Below are positions 17,524 to 26,293 of a DNA stretch of 64,000 bases, piece after piece (the stretch's first letter is position 1; every line of letters starts with the position of its first letter). A model generated the notes under the pieces. It was not told the origin of the DNA. It searched no databases and worked only from the letters and a program-made list of their open reading frames with translations. The DNA lies in assembly GCF_007567505.1 (NCBI RefSeq), contig NZ_CP041783.1:310001-374000 (forward strand), written 5' to 3'. The stretch is from Shewanella donghaensis. GTDB lineage: Bacteria; Pseudomonadota; Gammaproteobacteria; Enterobacterales; Shewanellaceae. Position numbers and translations under genes: made by a program.

Positions 17524-17811
17524 TAAACAACGCTGAAACCTGTTATTTATTTAACAAGACTTACCCCCCAATCTTTCATTATAGACCAATAAAACCTCCT
17601 TATTTAGTCAATATCAATTAAATCAATGCATTATCAAGTTTAGTAACAGTGACTTTTCTAGTACTAAAGTGGGGGGGGACTTTTTTTTTAGCCTATTGGT
17701 CTAAGTTCCTTTAATACTCGGGGAGGATTCATAACATTAAATAACGATCAATACTGAACTTACTGGAAATGTGAATGGACTTATTCATTTACTTTGTTAA
17801 GGGCAGGAAGC
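17524..17811 (+). other. csgB upstream region with homopolymer runs
   Basis: 288 bp with C6 (17564-17569), G8 (17671-17678) and T9 (17681-17689). No clear terminator for the kinase gene and no obvious sigma70 hexamers; presumably the curli promoter is here. Confidence 0.5.
17671..17689 (+). repeat. G8 and T9 homopolymer tract upstream of csgB
   Basis: Eight G, AC, then nine T, about 120 bp upstream of the csgB start. Adjacent mononucleotide runs of this length are unusual in this sequence and prone to replication slippage. Confidence 0.8.
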
Positions 17812-18351
17812 ATGGACTTATTCAAGCGTAAAATATTACATCGCTTAAACACAACAGCAGGGATGCTTGCTCTTGTTATCTGTCTAGCTTCTTTTCCTAG
17901 TTTCAGTCAGTCAGATTTAAGTGATTTTGACGAACTTGCTATCGGGGCAAATGTTACTCGAGTTTTACAAGATGGCAATGATAACTCATTAAACTTAAAT
18001 CAATCTGGTATGGACAACGTATTTAGCTCTAATCAATTCGGTTCATATAATTCAATTGATGTTAATCAGCAAGGCTCTAAGCACTTTGCTGGATTTAAAC
18101 AGTCGGGTGTGAATATTGAAACTGAGATTTTACAAGTAGGGTTTGGAAATACGGTTGTCTCTGTGCAGCACGGTGAGAATTTATTTTTAGATGTGATGCA
18201 AACAGGAACTGGAAATGTAGCTTTAATACATCAGAGTGGTTACGAAAATTCGATTGGGATTCAGCAGTACGGATCTGGGAATGCTGTAGGTGTACTTCAA
18301 TGGGGAAATTCACAACATGTTGAAATTACTCAAAGGTGTTGCAGTAATTAA
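17812..18351 (+). CDS. csgB: Curli nucleator, CsgB-like
   Basis: Minor curlin that would anchor to the cell surface and seed polymerisation of CsgA. With ATG 17812 (AAGGG upstream) it has 179 residues. A signal peptide ends near SFSQS. It is followed by about six curlin repeats of the QxGxxN type (LNQSGMDNVFSSNQFGSYN, VMQTGTGNVALIHQSG). The C-terminus is ITQRCCSN, with a vicinal Cys pair that is unusual for curlins. Position, 44 bp ahead of the large curlin, supports CsgB rather than CsgA. Confidence 0.85.
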   Translation: MDLFKRKILHRLNTTAGMLALVICLASFPSFSQSDLSDFDELAIGANVTRVLQDGNDNSLNLNQSGMDNVFSSNQFGSYNSIDVNQQGSKHFAGFKQSGVNIETEILQVGFGNTVVSVQHGENLFLDVMQTGTGNVALIHQSGYENSIGIQQYGSGNAVGVLQWGNSQHVEITQRCCSN

Positions 18352-18395
18352 GCTCAAAAATTAATTAATCATAAATAGTAAAGGGAAATACGATA

Positions 18396-19985
18396 ATGAA
18401 ACATTCAAAATTAGCAATATTAGTTTCGGCAGCAATTTTTGCATCTAGCAGTGCTTATGCAAGTTCTGACAATGAAGCTACAGTTGATCAATCAGGTAAT
18501 GGAAACACCGCGGTTGTTGAGCAAATTCTAAATAGTGATTTGAATGATGCTTTTGTAACACAATCTGGTGATACAAACATTGCAACAGTAAAGCAGGCTG
18601 ATACGTCTGAAACAATGGGTTCAATCACTCAAACAGGTGATGGCAACACTGGTACTGTACTTCAGCATGACGCGACTCAATCAGCGACAGGTATTATCGA
18701 TACTACTGGTGACGGTAACGTAGCATTTGTTGAACAGCAGTTCAATAATGGTGCTGGCGCTGCAGCGCTTGTTACACAAAATGGTGATGATAACAACGCA
18801 AATATCTTGCAAGATGATGGTGATTCAGCTAATTCGACTATTACTCAAAATGGTTCTGGCGATACCGCTGTAATTGATAACCATTGGTCAGATAATGCAG
18901 ATGCAACTATCACGCAAGCTGGTGGACCAGGTAACTTTGCCAAAATTGGTCAAGAATCATCTGATGCTGCTTCTGCATCAATTACCCAAGATGGCATAGG
19001 TAACAGTTCATTGGTCACTCAAGACACTCAAAACTTCGCTTACGCTGCAGGAACTGATGATACCGTCGCGATAGTTAATCAATTTGGTGATGGTAACATT
19101 GGTAATGTGGGGCAAACTGGATTATCTAACGATGCAAATGTGATGCAAACAGGTAATGCTAATGAAGCCTACGTTACACAGTCTAATCTCAATAATATGG
19201 CTGATGTTGACCAAACAGGTAATAGTGGTTGGGCAACAGTAAATCAAACTGGCGAAAACGGTCAAGCAACTGTTATGCAGTCAGATTTCAATCAAACAGC
19301 GACAGTAACTCAGTCTGACTTTGATCAAATGGCATCAGTGACACAAAGCAATGAAAACAATACTGCAACAGTGACTCAAAGTGGTTCTGGTGCAGGTACT
19401 GGTAATACAGCTGATGTTATGCAATCCGGTAGTGGTGATTTTGCTACAGTTGTACAAGATGGTGATTCAAACGTTGCTGTGACAGATCAAGGTGGTGATA
19501 GCTTTGGTAACACAATTATGGTTACTCAAACTGGTACAGCTAACATCGCAGGTGCAGCTACTGATTTAGGTGCTGGAAGTACTGTGACTATTACTCAAAC
19601 AGGTACTGGTAACGTAGTTGGTAATCATCCTAATGCAAATAACTATTATGGTGCAGATATTGGTGCTGGTACATTCGGAAATGATAACACTGTAACAATT
19701 GATCAAAATGGTACAGGCAACCTTGCTTATGCAGATTCTGCTGATTCATTTTCAACTGTTGATATCATGCAAACAGGGTTAAACAACGTAGCACTAGCAG
19801 AGTCTTGGACTGGCGATACTAATGACTTGAATATTACTCAAGATGGCAGTGGTCATTACGGTGAAATCTTTGTTCTTGGTGGTTCAATGAATGTTGCGAC
19901 AATTACGCAGTTTGATTCTGGTAACTCAGCAATTATTAATCAAACTGGTTCAAGTAACAATGCAATGGTAACTCAAGGTATGTAG
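18396..19985 (+). CDS. csgA: Very long curlin, CsgA-like major subunit
   Basis: Secreted amyloid subunit of curli fibres. It has 529 residues, over three times the ~150 of enteric CsgA. A signal peptide (cut near AYA/SS) is followed by about 35 strand-sized units of the form x-V/I-T-Q-x-G-x-x-N (for example ATVTQSGSG, VTITQTGTGN, AIINQTGSSN), where enteric CsgA has about ten. The protein is very acidic and rich in Gln, Asn, Thr and Gly, with no Cys. Between 380 and 470 the regular pitch is broken by longer loops. The ATG has AAGGGA upstream; hairpins follow the stop. Confidence 0.88.
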   Translation: MKHSKLAILVSAAIFASSSAYASSDNEATVDQSGNGNTAVVEQILNSDLNDAFVTQSGDTNIATVKQADTSETMGSITQTGDGNTGTVLQHDATQSATGIIDTTGDGNVAFVEQQFNNGAGAAALVTQNGDDNNANILQDDGDSANSTITQNGSGDTAVIDNHWSDNADATITQAGGPGNFAKIGQESSDAASASITQDGIGNSSLVTQDTQNFAYAAGTDDTVAIVNQFGDGNIGNVGQTGLSNDANVMQTGNANEAYVTQSNLNNMADVDQTGNSGWATVNQTGENGQATVMQSDFNQTATVTQSDFDQMASVTQSNENNTATVTQSGSGAGTGNTADVMQSGSGDFATVVQDGDSNVAVTDQGGDSFGNTIMVTQTGTANIAGAATDLGAGSTVTITQTGTGNVVGNHPNANNYYGADIGAGTFGNDNTVTIDQNGTGNLAYADSADSFSTVDIMQTGLNNVALAESWTGDTNDLNITQDGSGHYGEIFVLGGSMNVATITQFDSGNSAIINQTGSSNNAMVTQGM

Positions 19986-20000
19986 TACAAAAGTCTAATT

Positions 20001-20022
20001 AAGGGTGAATAAACACCCTTTT
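20001..20022 (+). terminator. First hairpin after csgA
   Basis: AAGGGTG-AATAAA-CACCCTT followed by TT only, 15 bp after the csgA stop. Weak terminator or 3' stabiliser that would let less transcript continue into csgD. Confidence 0.6.
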
Positions 20023-20035
20023 GGCTAATTGTATC

Positions 20036-20064
20036 AGCCAGATTAGCTTGCTAATCTGGCTTTA
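20036..20064 (+). terminator. Second hairpin between csgA and csgD
   Basis: AGCCAGATTAG-CTTG-CTAATCTGGCT, an 11-bp perfect stem with TT following. With the first hairpin it probably sets the ratio of subunit mRNA to export-gene mRNA. Confidence 0.65.
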
Positions 20065-20129
20065 ATGATACAGGTACCGTATCAGATTTTTTAATCACCT
20101 TTTTTATTCATTCACATGGAGTGTAAGTG

Positions 20130-20762
20130 ATGTTTAAAGTTATCAATTGGATGATCGTTTCTCGTTCTCAATTACTCGTTGATTTGCTTGATTGCCGTTG
20201 GCCTCAAGAGTTTTTAGTCAAGTTAGCCAAAGCAACCCCTGCAACAATGAGTTCACTACTCGCGACTCAACAAACATCTTTAGTTGTGTTTGATTTAGCA
20301 ACCATCGATTTGCAACAAGCGTATCAGTTACAAAGATTAATTGAACGAGAGCATTATGCTGTTAAAACAGTATTCATTAATTTTCCAAAACAGGTTGATG
20401 CCAAGTTTTTAATTCATCCTGCAACCACATCGGGTGCATTTTATACTGATGCGGATCTTGCTGAAATCAGCAGCGGTTTTAATGAAATACTAAAAGGTAG
20501 AAGTATCATTCCAATTGATTTACATAAATCGATTACTAATGATGATACTGACGATGATAGCGAGCATTTAACTATCCGCGAAAGAGAAGTATTGCAAGCC
20601 TTACTCACAGGCAGCACTAACTTAGATATTGCTAATCAGCTATTCGTTAGTGAAAGCACCATTAAAACACATTTATATCGTGCCTTTAGAAAAATTGGTG
20701 TATCAAGTCGAGGCCAAGCTATTGCATGGGCACAAACTCATATGCATGAGGTAAGAGTATGA
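20130..20762 (+). CDS. csgD: CsgD-like LuxR-family regulator
   Basis: DNA-binding regulator of 210 residues, likely the local activator of curli genes. The N-terminal part resembles a degenerate receiver. The C-terminal LuxR-type helix-turn-helix is clear: LTIREREVLQALLTGSTN, then IANQLFVSESTIKTHL and FRKIGVSSR. ATG 20130 with GGAG eight bases upstream is preferred over GTG 20127. Unlike the enteric arrangement, csgD lies on the same strand as csgBA, between the subunit and export genes, and overlaps csgE by 4 bp. Confidence 0.88.
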   Translation: MFKVINWMIVSRSQLLVDLLDCRWPQEFLVKLAKATPATMSSLLATQQTSLVVFDLATIDLQQAYQLQRLIEREHYAVKTVFINFPKQVDAKFLIHPATTSGAFYTDADLAEISSGFNEILKGRSIIPIDLHKSITNDDTDDDSEHLTIREREVLQALLTGSTNLDIANQLFVSESTIKTHLYRAFRKIGVSSRGQAIAWAQTHMHEVRV

Positions 20763-21358
20763 AAAACATCATAGTGATGTTTTTTTTATTACTATTTCCA
20801 AGTACTGTATTTGCTGAAAGTCAGATAGCGGCTGAAACATCGGTCACTGAAGTTCCTATCAAACAATCTAATTCTAAGAATGAAGCGCCAATTGATCAGT
20901 CTCAAGTTGATAAGCTAGATAATGCGAAAGAGCCAGCAACGTCAGCAACTGATAAGAATATTCAAAAGGCACCAGCGTTAAAGCCATTAGATATTAGCGA
21001 TGCGATTCCTAAAAACGAAAAAGATCTTATTGATGGTCTTATTTTAAATAGAGCAATGACGCGACTTGGTCATCGATTTTACCGTCAGTTTGTTGGTGCA
21101 TATAGAGATATTGGTGGCAATAGCAAGCATTCAGGTCTCACCGTCGTTGAACAAGCAACAGCAAGAAGTGGCAGTAAGATATTAATTCAACAAAATCGAA
21201 AAACCATTTTTGTTACTTTTATATCGCCTATTAGTAGAAATATGGATGATCAAGTCAATTATGCTGCAAAGCGTGTAAATGCAGCGGTTATTAAGAAAAA
21301 TGAACAAGCAATCTTGGGTGCGCTGTTTGATCCAGATCTTGCTCCTGACGAAATATAA
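20759..21358 (+). CDS. csgE: Curli export specificity factor CsgE
   Basis: Periplasmic protein that caps the CsgG pore and guides subunits. The 199 residues are longer than enteric CsgE (about 130), owing to a low-complexity insert (about 20-75) after the signal peptide. The CsgE core begins at DLIDGLILNRAMTRLGHRFY and includes LTVVEQATARSGSKILI and the FVTFISP strand. The start overlaps csgD by 4 bp. Confidence 0.9.
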   Translation: MKNIIVMFFLLLFPSTVFAESQIAAETSVTEVPIKQSNSKNEAPIDQSQVDKLDNAKEPATSATDKNIQKAPALKPLDISDAIPKNEKDLIDGLILNRAMTRLGHRFYRQFVGAYRDIGGNSKHSGLTVVEQATARSGSKILIQQNRKTIFVTFISPISRNMDDQVNYAAKRVNAAVIKKNEQAILGALFDPDLAPDEI

Positions 21359-21373
21359 GCAGGGAACGCCAAA

Positions 21374-21778
21374 ATGAAAAAAATATTGTTTACCTCAATT
21401 TTACTAATATTCTCAGTTGATTGCTTTGCAACTCAACTGGTTTATCAACCAGTAAACCCAGCTTTCGGTGGCAGTTATTTAAACGGTTCATATTTACTCG
21501 CTAACGCATCCGCGCAGAATGATCATGATGGTGGAGGCTCAGGTTATGTTGCACCAACGGCCCTAGAGCGCCTCTCAAGTTCATTGCAATCGAGACTGAT
21601 GAGCCAACTATTTAATGATGCAGCAAACGGCGGTGAAGGTTATTTAAAAACCGATGATTTTGAAATCAACGTAGTTAATGAAGATGGCGCATTGATTGTA
21701 CATATTACTGATGTGCTAACAGGCGAAACGACCATTATTGAAGTTGGTGGCATTGTTGATGACGGTACAGGAGGCTAA
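21374..21778 (+). CDS. csgF: Curli assembly component CsgF
   Basis: 134 residues with a signal peptide ending near CFA/TQL. The mature N-terminus TQLVYQPVNPAFGGSYLNGS is the conserved CsgF segment that plugs into the CsgG pore. In the family it moves to the surface and links the nucleator to the pore. AGGGA lies nine bases before the ATG, and the stop abuts csgG. Confidence 0.94.
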   Translation: MKKILFTSILLIFSVDCFATQLVYQPVNPAFGGSYLNGSYLLANASAQNDHDGGGSGYVAPTALERLSSSLQSRLMSQLFNDAANGGEGYLKTDDFEINVVNEDGALIVHITDVLTGETTIIEVGGIVDDGTGG

Positions 21779-21780
21779 TG

Positions 21781-22632
21781 ATGCAAAAATTAATTGTGAG
21801 TTTATTTGTATTATCGCTATCAGCTTGTTCATCTGTCGATGACCAATTTGAAGATATTGATGTCACCTCAAGTCTAATGCCAAAAGGTGAGACCTATTAC
21901 GATCTTACTAGCTTACCGTTTCCACAAGGGGCAATGATTGCAGCCGTTTATGATTTTAGAGATCAAACGGGTCAATATAAGCCGATTCCATCAAGTAACT
22001 TTTCAACTGCAGTACCACAATCAGGCACCGCATTTTTAGCGCAATCACTGAATGATTCAGCTTGGTTTATCCCCGTTGAACGTGAAGGGCTGCAGAACTT
22101 ATTAACAGAGCGTAAGATTTTACGCGCTGGATTAAAAGGCGATGCGAGTAAACTGCCGCAGTTAAACAGTGCTCAAGTATTAATGGAAGGCGGTATTGTT
22201 GCATACGATACCAATATTAAAACTGGCGGAGCTGGAGCTCGTTACTTAGGTATCGGAGCATCTGGTCAATATCGTGTTGATAGCATTACTGTTAATTTAC
22301 GTGCTGTTGATATTCGTACAGGCCGTTTATTGAGCAGTGTTACGACGACTAAAGCTATTGTTTCAAAAGAAATTACCGCTGGTGTATTCAAGTTTATTGA
22401 TGCGCAAGATTTATTAGAAGCTGAAGTCGGTTACACCTCAAATGAACCTGTGAGTTTATGTGTTGTTTCTGCGATTGAAAGTGCAGTTGTGCATTTGATT
22501 GCCGATGGTATTTGGAAAGGTGCTTGGAAGTTGGGCGACGCAACTACAGGTTTACAAAATACCACATTACAGAAATATTGGTTAGAAGCGCATAATGACG
22601 CTCAAGTTAGTGCCAGAATTAAACGTGGTTAG
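21781..22632 (+). CDS. csgG: Curli secretion channel lipoprotein CsgG
   Basis: Outer-membrane lipoprotein that forms the ungated pore for curli subunits. ATG 21781 is six bases after AGGAGG; ATG 21778 would be too close. A lipobox LSAC puts the lipidated Cys at 16. Family segments visible are AAVYDFRDQTGQYK, AWFIPVEREGLQNLLTERKI and VNLRAVDIRTGRLL. 283 residues. No csgC-type gene is present in this locus. A strong terminator closes the operon. Confidence 0.95.
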   Translation: MQKLIVSLFVLSLSACSSVDDQFEDIDVTSSLMPKGETYYDLTSLPFPQGAMIAAVYDFRDQTGQYKPIPSSNFSTAVPQSGTAFLAQSLNDSAWFIPVEREGLQNLLTERKILRAGLKGDASKLPQLNSAQVLMEGGIVAYDTNIKTGGAGARYLGIGASGQYRVDSITVNLRAVDIRTGRLLSSVTTTKAIVSKEITAGVFKFIDAQDLLEAEVGYTSNEPVSLCVVSAIESAVVHLIADGIWKGAWKLGDATTGLQNTTLQKYWLEAHNDAQVSARIKRG

Positions 22633-22655
22633 TTATTCGGTTTAGCTTCAATAAT

Positions 22656-22685
22656 AAAAAAGGTGCCTTAGGCACCTTTTTTTTT
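22656..22685. terminator. Bidirectional terminator csgG / M61 protease
   Basis: AAAAGGTGCC-TTA-GGCACCTTTT with A-run on the left and T9 on the right; serves both convergent genes. Confidence 0.92.
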
Positions 22686-22741
22686 GAGTTTTTAAATCAG
22701 ATTTTAAACTATCTTCAATGCAACTCATTTTTAACCGAAGA

Positions 22742-24499
22742 TTATAACCAAGCGGTAAGCTTTTCCTCATCGACGATGGTTAAATTAATGGTATCTGCAA
22801 CCGCTGCAGTAATAACAAAAACACCCTGCATAAGTTCATCACGTCTAAACCAATGTAATTGTAATACCTCACCTACAGGAAAAGTTTGTAGCTGCTTTTC
22901 AAATAGATTATCCACTTGTAAATGATTTGCTGAGATTAATAAATCTCCCGCGCTCAAACCTGCTTGATGTGCTGGACTACCATTAACCACAGTCATTATT
23001 TTTAAACCTAAGCTCTCAGGTTTTGTTTTAGCGCCAAAGGCAATGCTATTCCCTTTGGTTTCTGTTCCGCCGACATCACTCGTGCCTGAACTTGCTTTAA
23101 TTTCCATGCCAATACCAACACTAGTCAGCAGCGGTGTTAAAGGAATATCGTTAGTATTATCAAGATAACTAAATAATTCGTCACAATTACGATTAAGGAT
23201 TGTTTCTACAATCTTTTGGTGACTGTCTATTTCGGTGCCAATACCTGGTTTACCGTATTGTAGCCATAGTGCTTGCATTACATTATCTAAGCTCTGTGTT
23301 CCTTGGGTTTCTAAACGTATGGTCAAGTCTAGATATAGCGCGAATAGAGCACCTTTAGTGTAATAACTGACAATAGCATTATTGGCATTTTCGTCTTGTT
23401 TATAGAATTTGGTCCACGCATTAAAACTCGATGATTTTAATGTTTGCTTAAAGCGGCCTTGTGAGCGATATACGCGGGTCATGGTTTCGCTAAGCATAGT
23501 GAGATATTGCTTTTTATCAACACAACCACTTCGGTAAGTAAGAAAATCATCAAAATAGGACGTGATACCTTCATAAGCCCATAGTTGCTGGGTATAGGCT
23601 TCTTGAGATAAATCAAAGGGAGTAAACTCAGCAGGTTTAATACGTTTAACGTTCCAGCTGTGAAAGTATTCATGACTACACAAAGAAAGATAAGTGCGGT
23701 AATCACTATTCACTTCATGATGCATGTCAGTGGGTAAATCTTTTCTTGAGCACATTAATGCAGTTGATGCTCGATGTTCTAAACCGCCAAAACCATTACC
23801 TAATACGGTGGTTAAAAATACATAGCGCTCAAATGGAGCGGGTCCGCCAAATAAATTGATTTGATATTCACAAATGGCTTTTAAATCTTGGCAAAGCCTA
23901 GCCATTGACGCTCGGTGCTTACCACTCAGCACAATATCGTGAGTCACACCGCAAGCTACAAAGCTATCAATGGTTAAATCTCCCATTTCAACTGGGTGAT
24001 CAATAAAGTCATCGTAATTATTGGCATAAAATTCACCAAAACCGAATTGCTCACCAGATGTTCTCGGCATGCTGGTGGCTAGTTTCCAGTCTTTCAGTTC
24101 TGATAAACTCGATTTAGCTATGGTCAGGCTATGCTTTGTTGATTCGAGTCCTTTAGCTGCTAAAAACACGCTGCTACCATTGAAAAAGCCATGAGTGGTA
24201 TCTAAATGAGCTGAACGAACAGACAGGTCCCATGCATAAATTTGATACGTTAACTTGATAAAACCGCTTTGATTCTGACATTGCCAAGTCTGTTTATCTA
24301 ACTGGAGAACATCAATTTTTTGATTGTTGTCATCTACAGCATTGATTTCGATAATATTACGGGCGAAGTCTCTGATCATGTAACTACCAGGGAGCCAGGC
24401 GGGTAAATATAAAGACTGTTGCGCTGATGCAGTTTCAATAGTTTGGGTGACTTCAAATAAATGCGCTTTAGGATCGATAGCAATGATGTGATAATGCAT
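22742..24499 (-). CDS. M61-family metallopeptidase with PDZ domain
   Basis: About 585 residues, related to glycyl aminopeptidases. An N-terminal beta domain (LPAWLPGSYMIRDFARNI) precedes the catalytic zinc motif SHEYFHSWNVKRI, with the downstream Glu in LWAYEGITSYFDD. A C-terminal PDZ domain spans about 490-570 (SPAHQAGLSAGDLLISA). No signal peptide is visible, so it is likely cytoplasmic. ATG 24499 with GGAA is preferred to TTG 24529. Single gene, divergent from hinT. The physiological substrate is not known. Confidence 0.9.
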   Translation of the reverse strand: MHYHIIAIDPKAHLFEVTQTIETASAQQSLYLPAWLPGSYMIRDFARNIIEINAVDDNNQKIDVLQLDKQTWQCQNQSGFIKLTYQIYAWDLSVRSAHLDTTHGFFNGSSVFLAAKGLESTKHSLTIAKSSLSELKDWKLATSMPRTSGEQFGFGEFYANNYDDFIDHPVEMGDLTIDSFVACGVTHDIVLSGKHRASMARLCQDLKAICEYQINLFGGPAPFERYVFLTTVLGNGFGGLEHRASTALMCSRKDLPTDMHHEVNSDYRTYLSLCSHEYFHSWNVKRIKPAEFTPFDLSQEAYTQQLWAYEGITSYFDDFLTYRSGCVDKKQYLTMLSETMTRVYRSQGRFKQTLKSSSFNAWTKFYKQDENANNAIVSYYTKGALFALYLDLTIRLETQGTQSLDNVMQALWLQYGKPGIGTEIDSHQKIVETILNRNCDELFSYLDNTNDIPLTPLLTSVGIGMEIKASSGTSDVGGTETKGNSIAFGAKTKPESLGLKIMTVVNGSPAHQAGLSAGDLLISANHLQVDNLFEKQLQTFPVGEVLQLHWFRRDELMQGVFVITAAVADTINLTIVDEEKLTAWL

Positions 24500-24751
24500 G
24501 AACAAATTCCAAGTAAGTGGGTGTTTCAAAAAAAATGCTAGCTAGAAGTGCTACCATGCTGCCAAAATCGCTTTGATTGTGCAAACAGAACTAAAAAGCG
24601 AATAGGATAAAGTGTAAAACTTGCTTTGCTAAGGTGACAAACACTCAAATGGGTATTATATAGTTAAACAGACCTTAGCTGGTTATAATCAGTTTAGCTT
24701 TCCATTTGATTTTCACTATTCTGATTATAATAAATAAAAGGATGATCAATC

Positions 24752-25108
24752 ATGGCTGAAGAAACGATTTTCAGTAAAATAATCCGTCGAGAAATTCCTG
24801 CCGATATTCTTTTTCAAGATGAGCTTGTTACCGCGTTTCGTGACATAACTCCCCAAGCGCCAACACACATTTTGATTATCCCTAACCATCTCATTCCTAC
24901 TGCTAATGATATAAAAGCATCAGATGAATTAGCATTAGGTCGTATGATGACCGTTGCTGCCAAGCTTGCTTCAGAAGCCGGTATTGCAGAAGACGGTTAT
25001 CGTTTGATTATGAATTGTAATAAACATGGTGGACAAGAGGTTTACCATATCCATATGCATCTGGTTGGCGGTAAGCCATTAGGACCAATGCTAAGTCGTC
25101 TGGATTAA
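24752..25108 (+). CDS. hinT: HIT-family purine nucleoside phosphoramidase HinT
   Basis: 118-residue histidine-triad hydrolase of AMP-lysine and related phosphoramidates. The triad [11 protein letters not shown] gives His99, His101 and His103; the N-terminal [18 protein letters not shown] and [16 protein letters not shown] are characteristic. The start has AAAGGATG upstream. In E. coli hinT is followed by ycfL; here one gene is inserted between the two. Confidence 0.95.
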   Translation: MAEETIFSKIIRREIPADILFQDELVTAFRDITPQAPTHILIIPNHLIPTANDIKASDELALGRMMTVAAKLASEAGIAEDGYRLIMNCNKHGGQEVYHIHMHLVGGKPLGPMLSRLD

Positions 25109-25118
25109 TAATATTCGC

Positions 25119-26150
25119 ATGAAAATAAACAGTGATTTTTTCCCGTTAACTGGTGTAGCTAGCCGATTTGTTAATCAGCTTGCCCATTGTGGACGTTTAA
25201 ATATAAGCGTATTGGAAGCCAGTGAACACCATGTTTTATTAGAATTACCTTATAGCCAAGATATCATTGGCGATCCTGATACCGGTGTTATCCATGGTGG
25301 GGTGGTGACGACCATCATTGATACCGCATCTGGTACATCGGTGGTTTGCGCCATTCTCGAGAAATATAAATCGTTAGAAATATCGCCGACATTAGATTTG
25401 CGAGTCGATTATATGAAGCCTGCTGAGCCTAATAAGCCACTTTATGCATTTGCTGAGTGCTATCGTTTATCGTCAAATGTTGCCTTTACTCGTGCGATTG
25501 CTTATCAAGACAGTATTGATGATCCTATTGCCCATGCTGTTGGTTCATTTATGCGTATCAGCCCTGAAATGGTGGGTGAGGAATTTCGACAAGCTTTAAT
25601 GGGAAACCCTGACGAGCTAGATGGGAAAGCGCTATCAACACCAACCAATAAACAAAATGCGCTCAATCATCCAGTAGCTAATACGCTAGAAAATGCGACA
25701 GTGTCAGTTGATGACTTAAAGGTTCATGATGTCGTTAAGCGTGCAATTGATTTAAATGACTATAGTTATCTATTAGCTAAAGTACCTTACACCCAGTTTA
25801 TCGGCATGAGTGTTGATCGCTTTGGTGATGAAATGGTGTTTAAGCTTCCTGCAAAAGATGACAATATTGGTAATCCAATTTTGCCCGCTATTCACGGTGG
25901 TGTCATTGCTGGTTTTATGGAAATGTCAGCGATTGTTCAGTTAATGGTATTTATGCAAGCTAAGAAAGTGCCAAAAATAATTGATTTTTCAATTGATTAT
26001 TTACGTGCAGGCCTACATCAAGATACGTTTGCGGAATGTAAAATCACCAGACAAGGTCGTCGCGTTGCCAATGTAAGTATCAACTGTTGGCAGAAAAACA
26101 GAAAGCAATTAATTGCGACAGCAAGAGCGCACTTTTTGCTTGAGCAGTAA
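25119..26150 (+). CDS. Tandem hotdog-fold thioesterase-like protein (PaaI type)
   Basis: 343 residues made of two hotdog domains. The first (about 20-155) carries the PaaI-type signature DTGVIHGGVVTTIIDTASG. The second (about 215-343) carries NPILPAIHGGVIAGFMEMSA, where the loop Asp is replaced, so one site may be inactive. Such domains hydrolyse acyl-CoA thioesters, normally as dimers; the fusion would form an internal dimer. The Ser/Asn-rich linker is about 50 residues. Only 10 bp separate it from hinT, so it is probably cotranscribed. Substrate unknown. Confidence 0.85.
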   Translation: MKINSDFFPLTGVASRFVNQLAHCGRLNISVLEASEHHVLLELPYSQDIIGDPDTGVIHGGVVTTIIDTASGTSVVCAILEKYKSLEISPTLDLRVDYMKPAEPNKPLYAFAECYRLSSNVAFTRAIAYQDSIDDPIAHAVGSFMRISPEMVGEEFRQALMGNPDELDGKALSTPTNKQNALNHPVANTLENATVSVDDLKVHDVVKRAIDLNDYSYLLAKVPYTQFIGMSVDRFGDEMVFKLPAKDDNIGNPILPAIHGGVIAGFMEMSAIVQLMVFMQAKKVPKIIDFSIDYLRAGLHQDTFAECKITRQGRRVANVSINCWQKNRKQLIATARAHFLLEQ

Positions 26151-26293
26151 ATGACTTGAACAGTAAAAATTGATATTGCCATCATTGAATCATGGCCATC
26201 GAAACTGATGAGCTGAAGTCTGGTTTTGGTACTTCTCTCACGTTAAACTAATTTTAAGTTCAACTAATGTTGAAGTTCAATAAGGAACAACAT

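Noticed and set aside
17720..17735. CsgD-type box (CGGGGAGGATT) upstream of csgB
   Set aside because: The match to the enteric CGGGKGA consensus fails at the sixth position, and the local CsgD may not share that specificity.
18396..19985. Repetitive DNA that might be a satellite or CRISPR
   Set aside because: The repetition is at protein level (curlin strands), irregular in DNA and within one intact gene.
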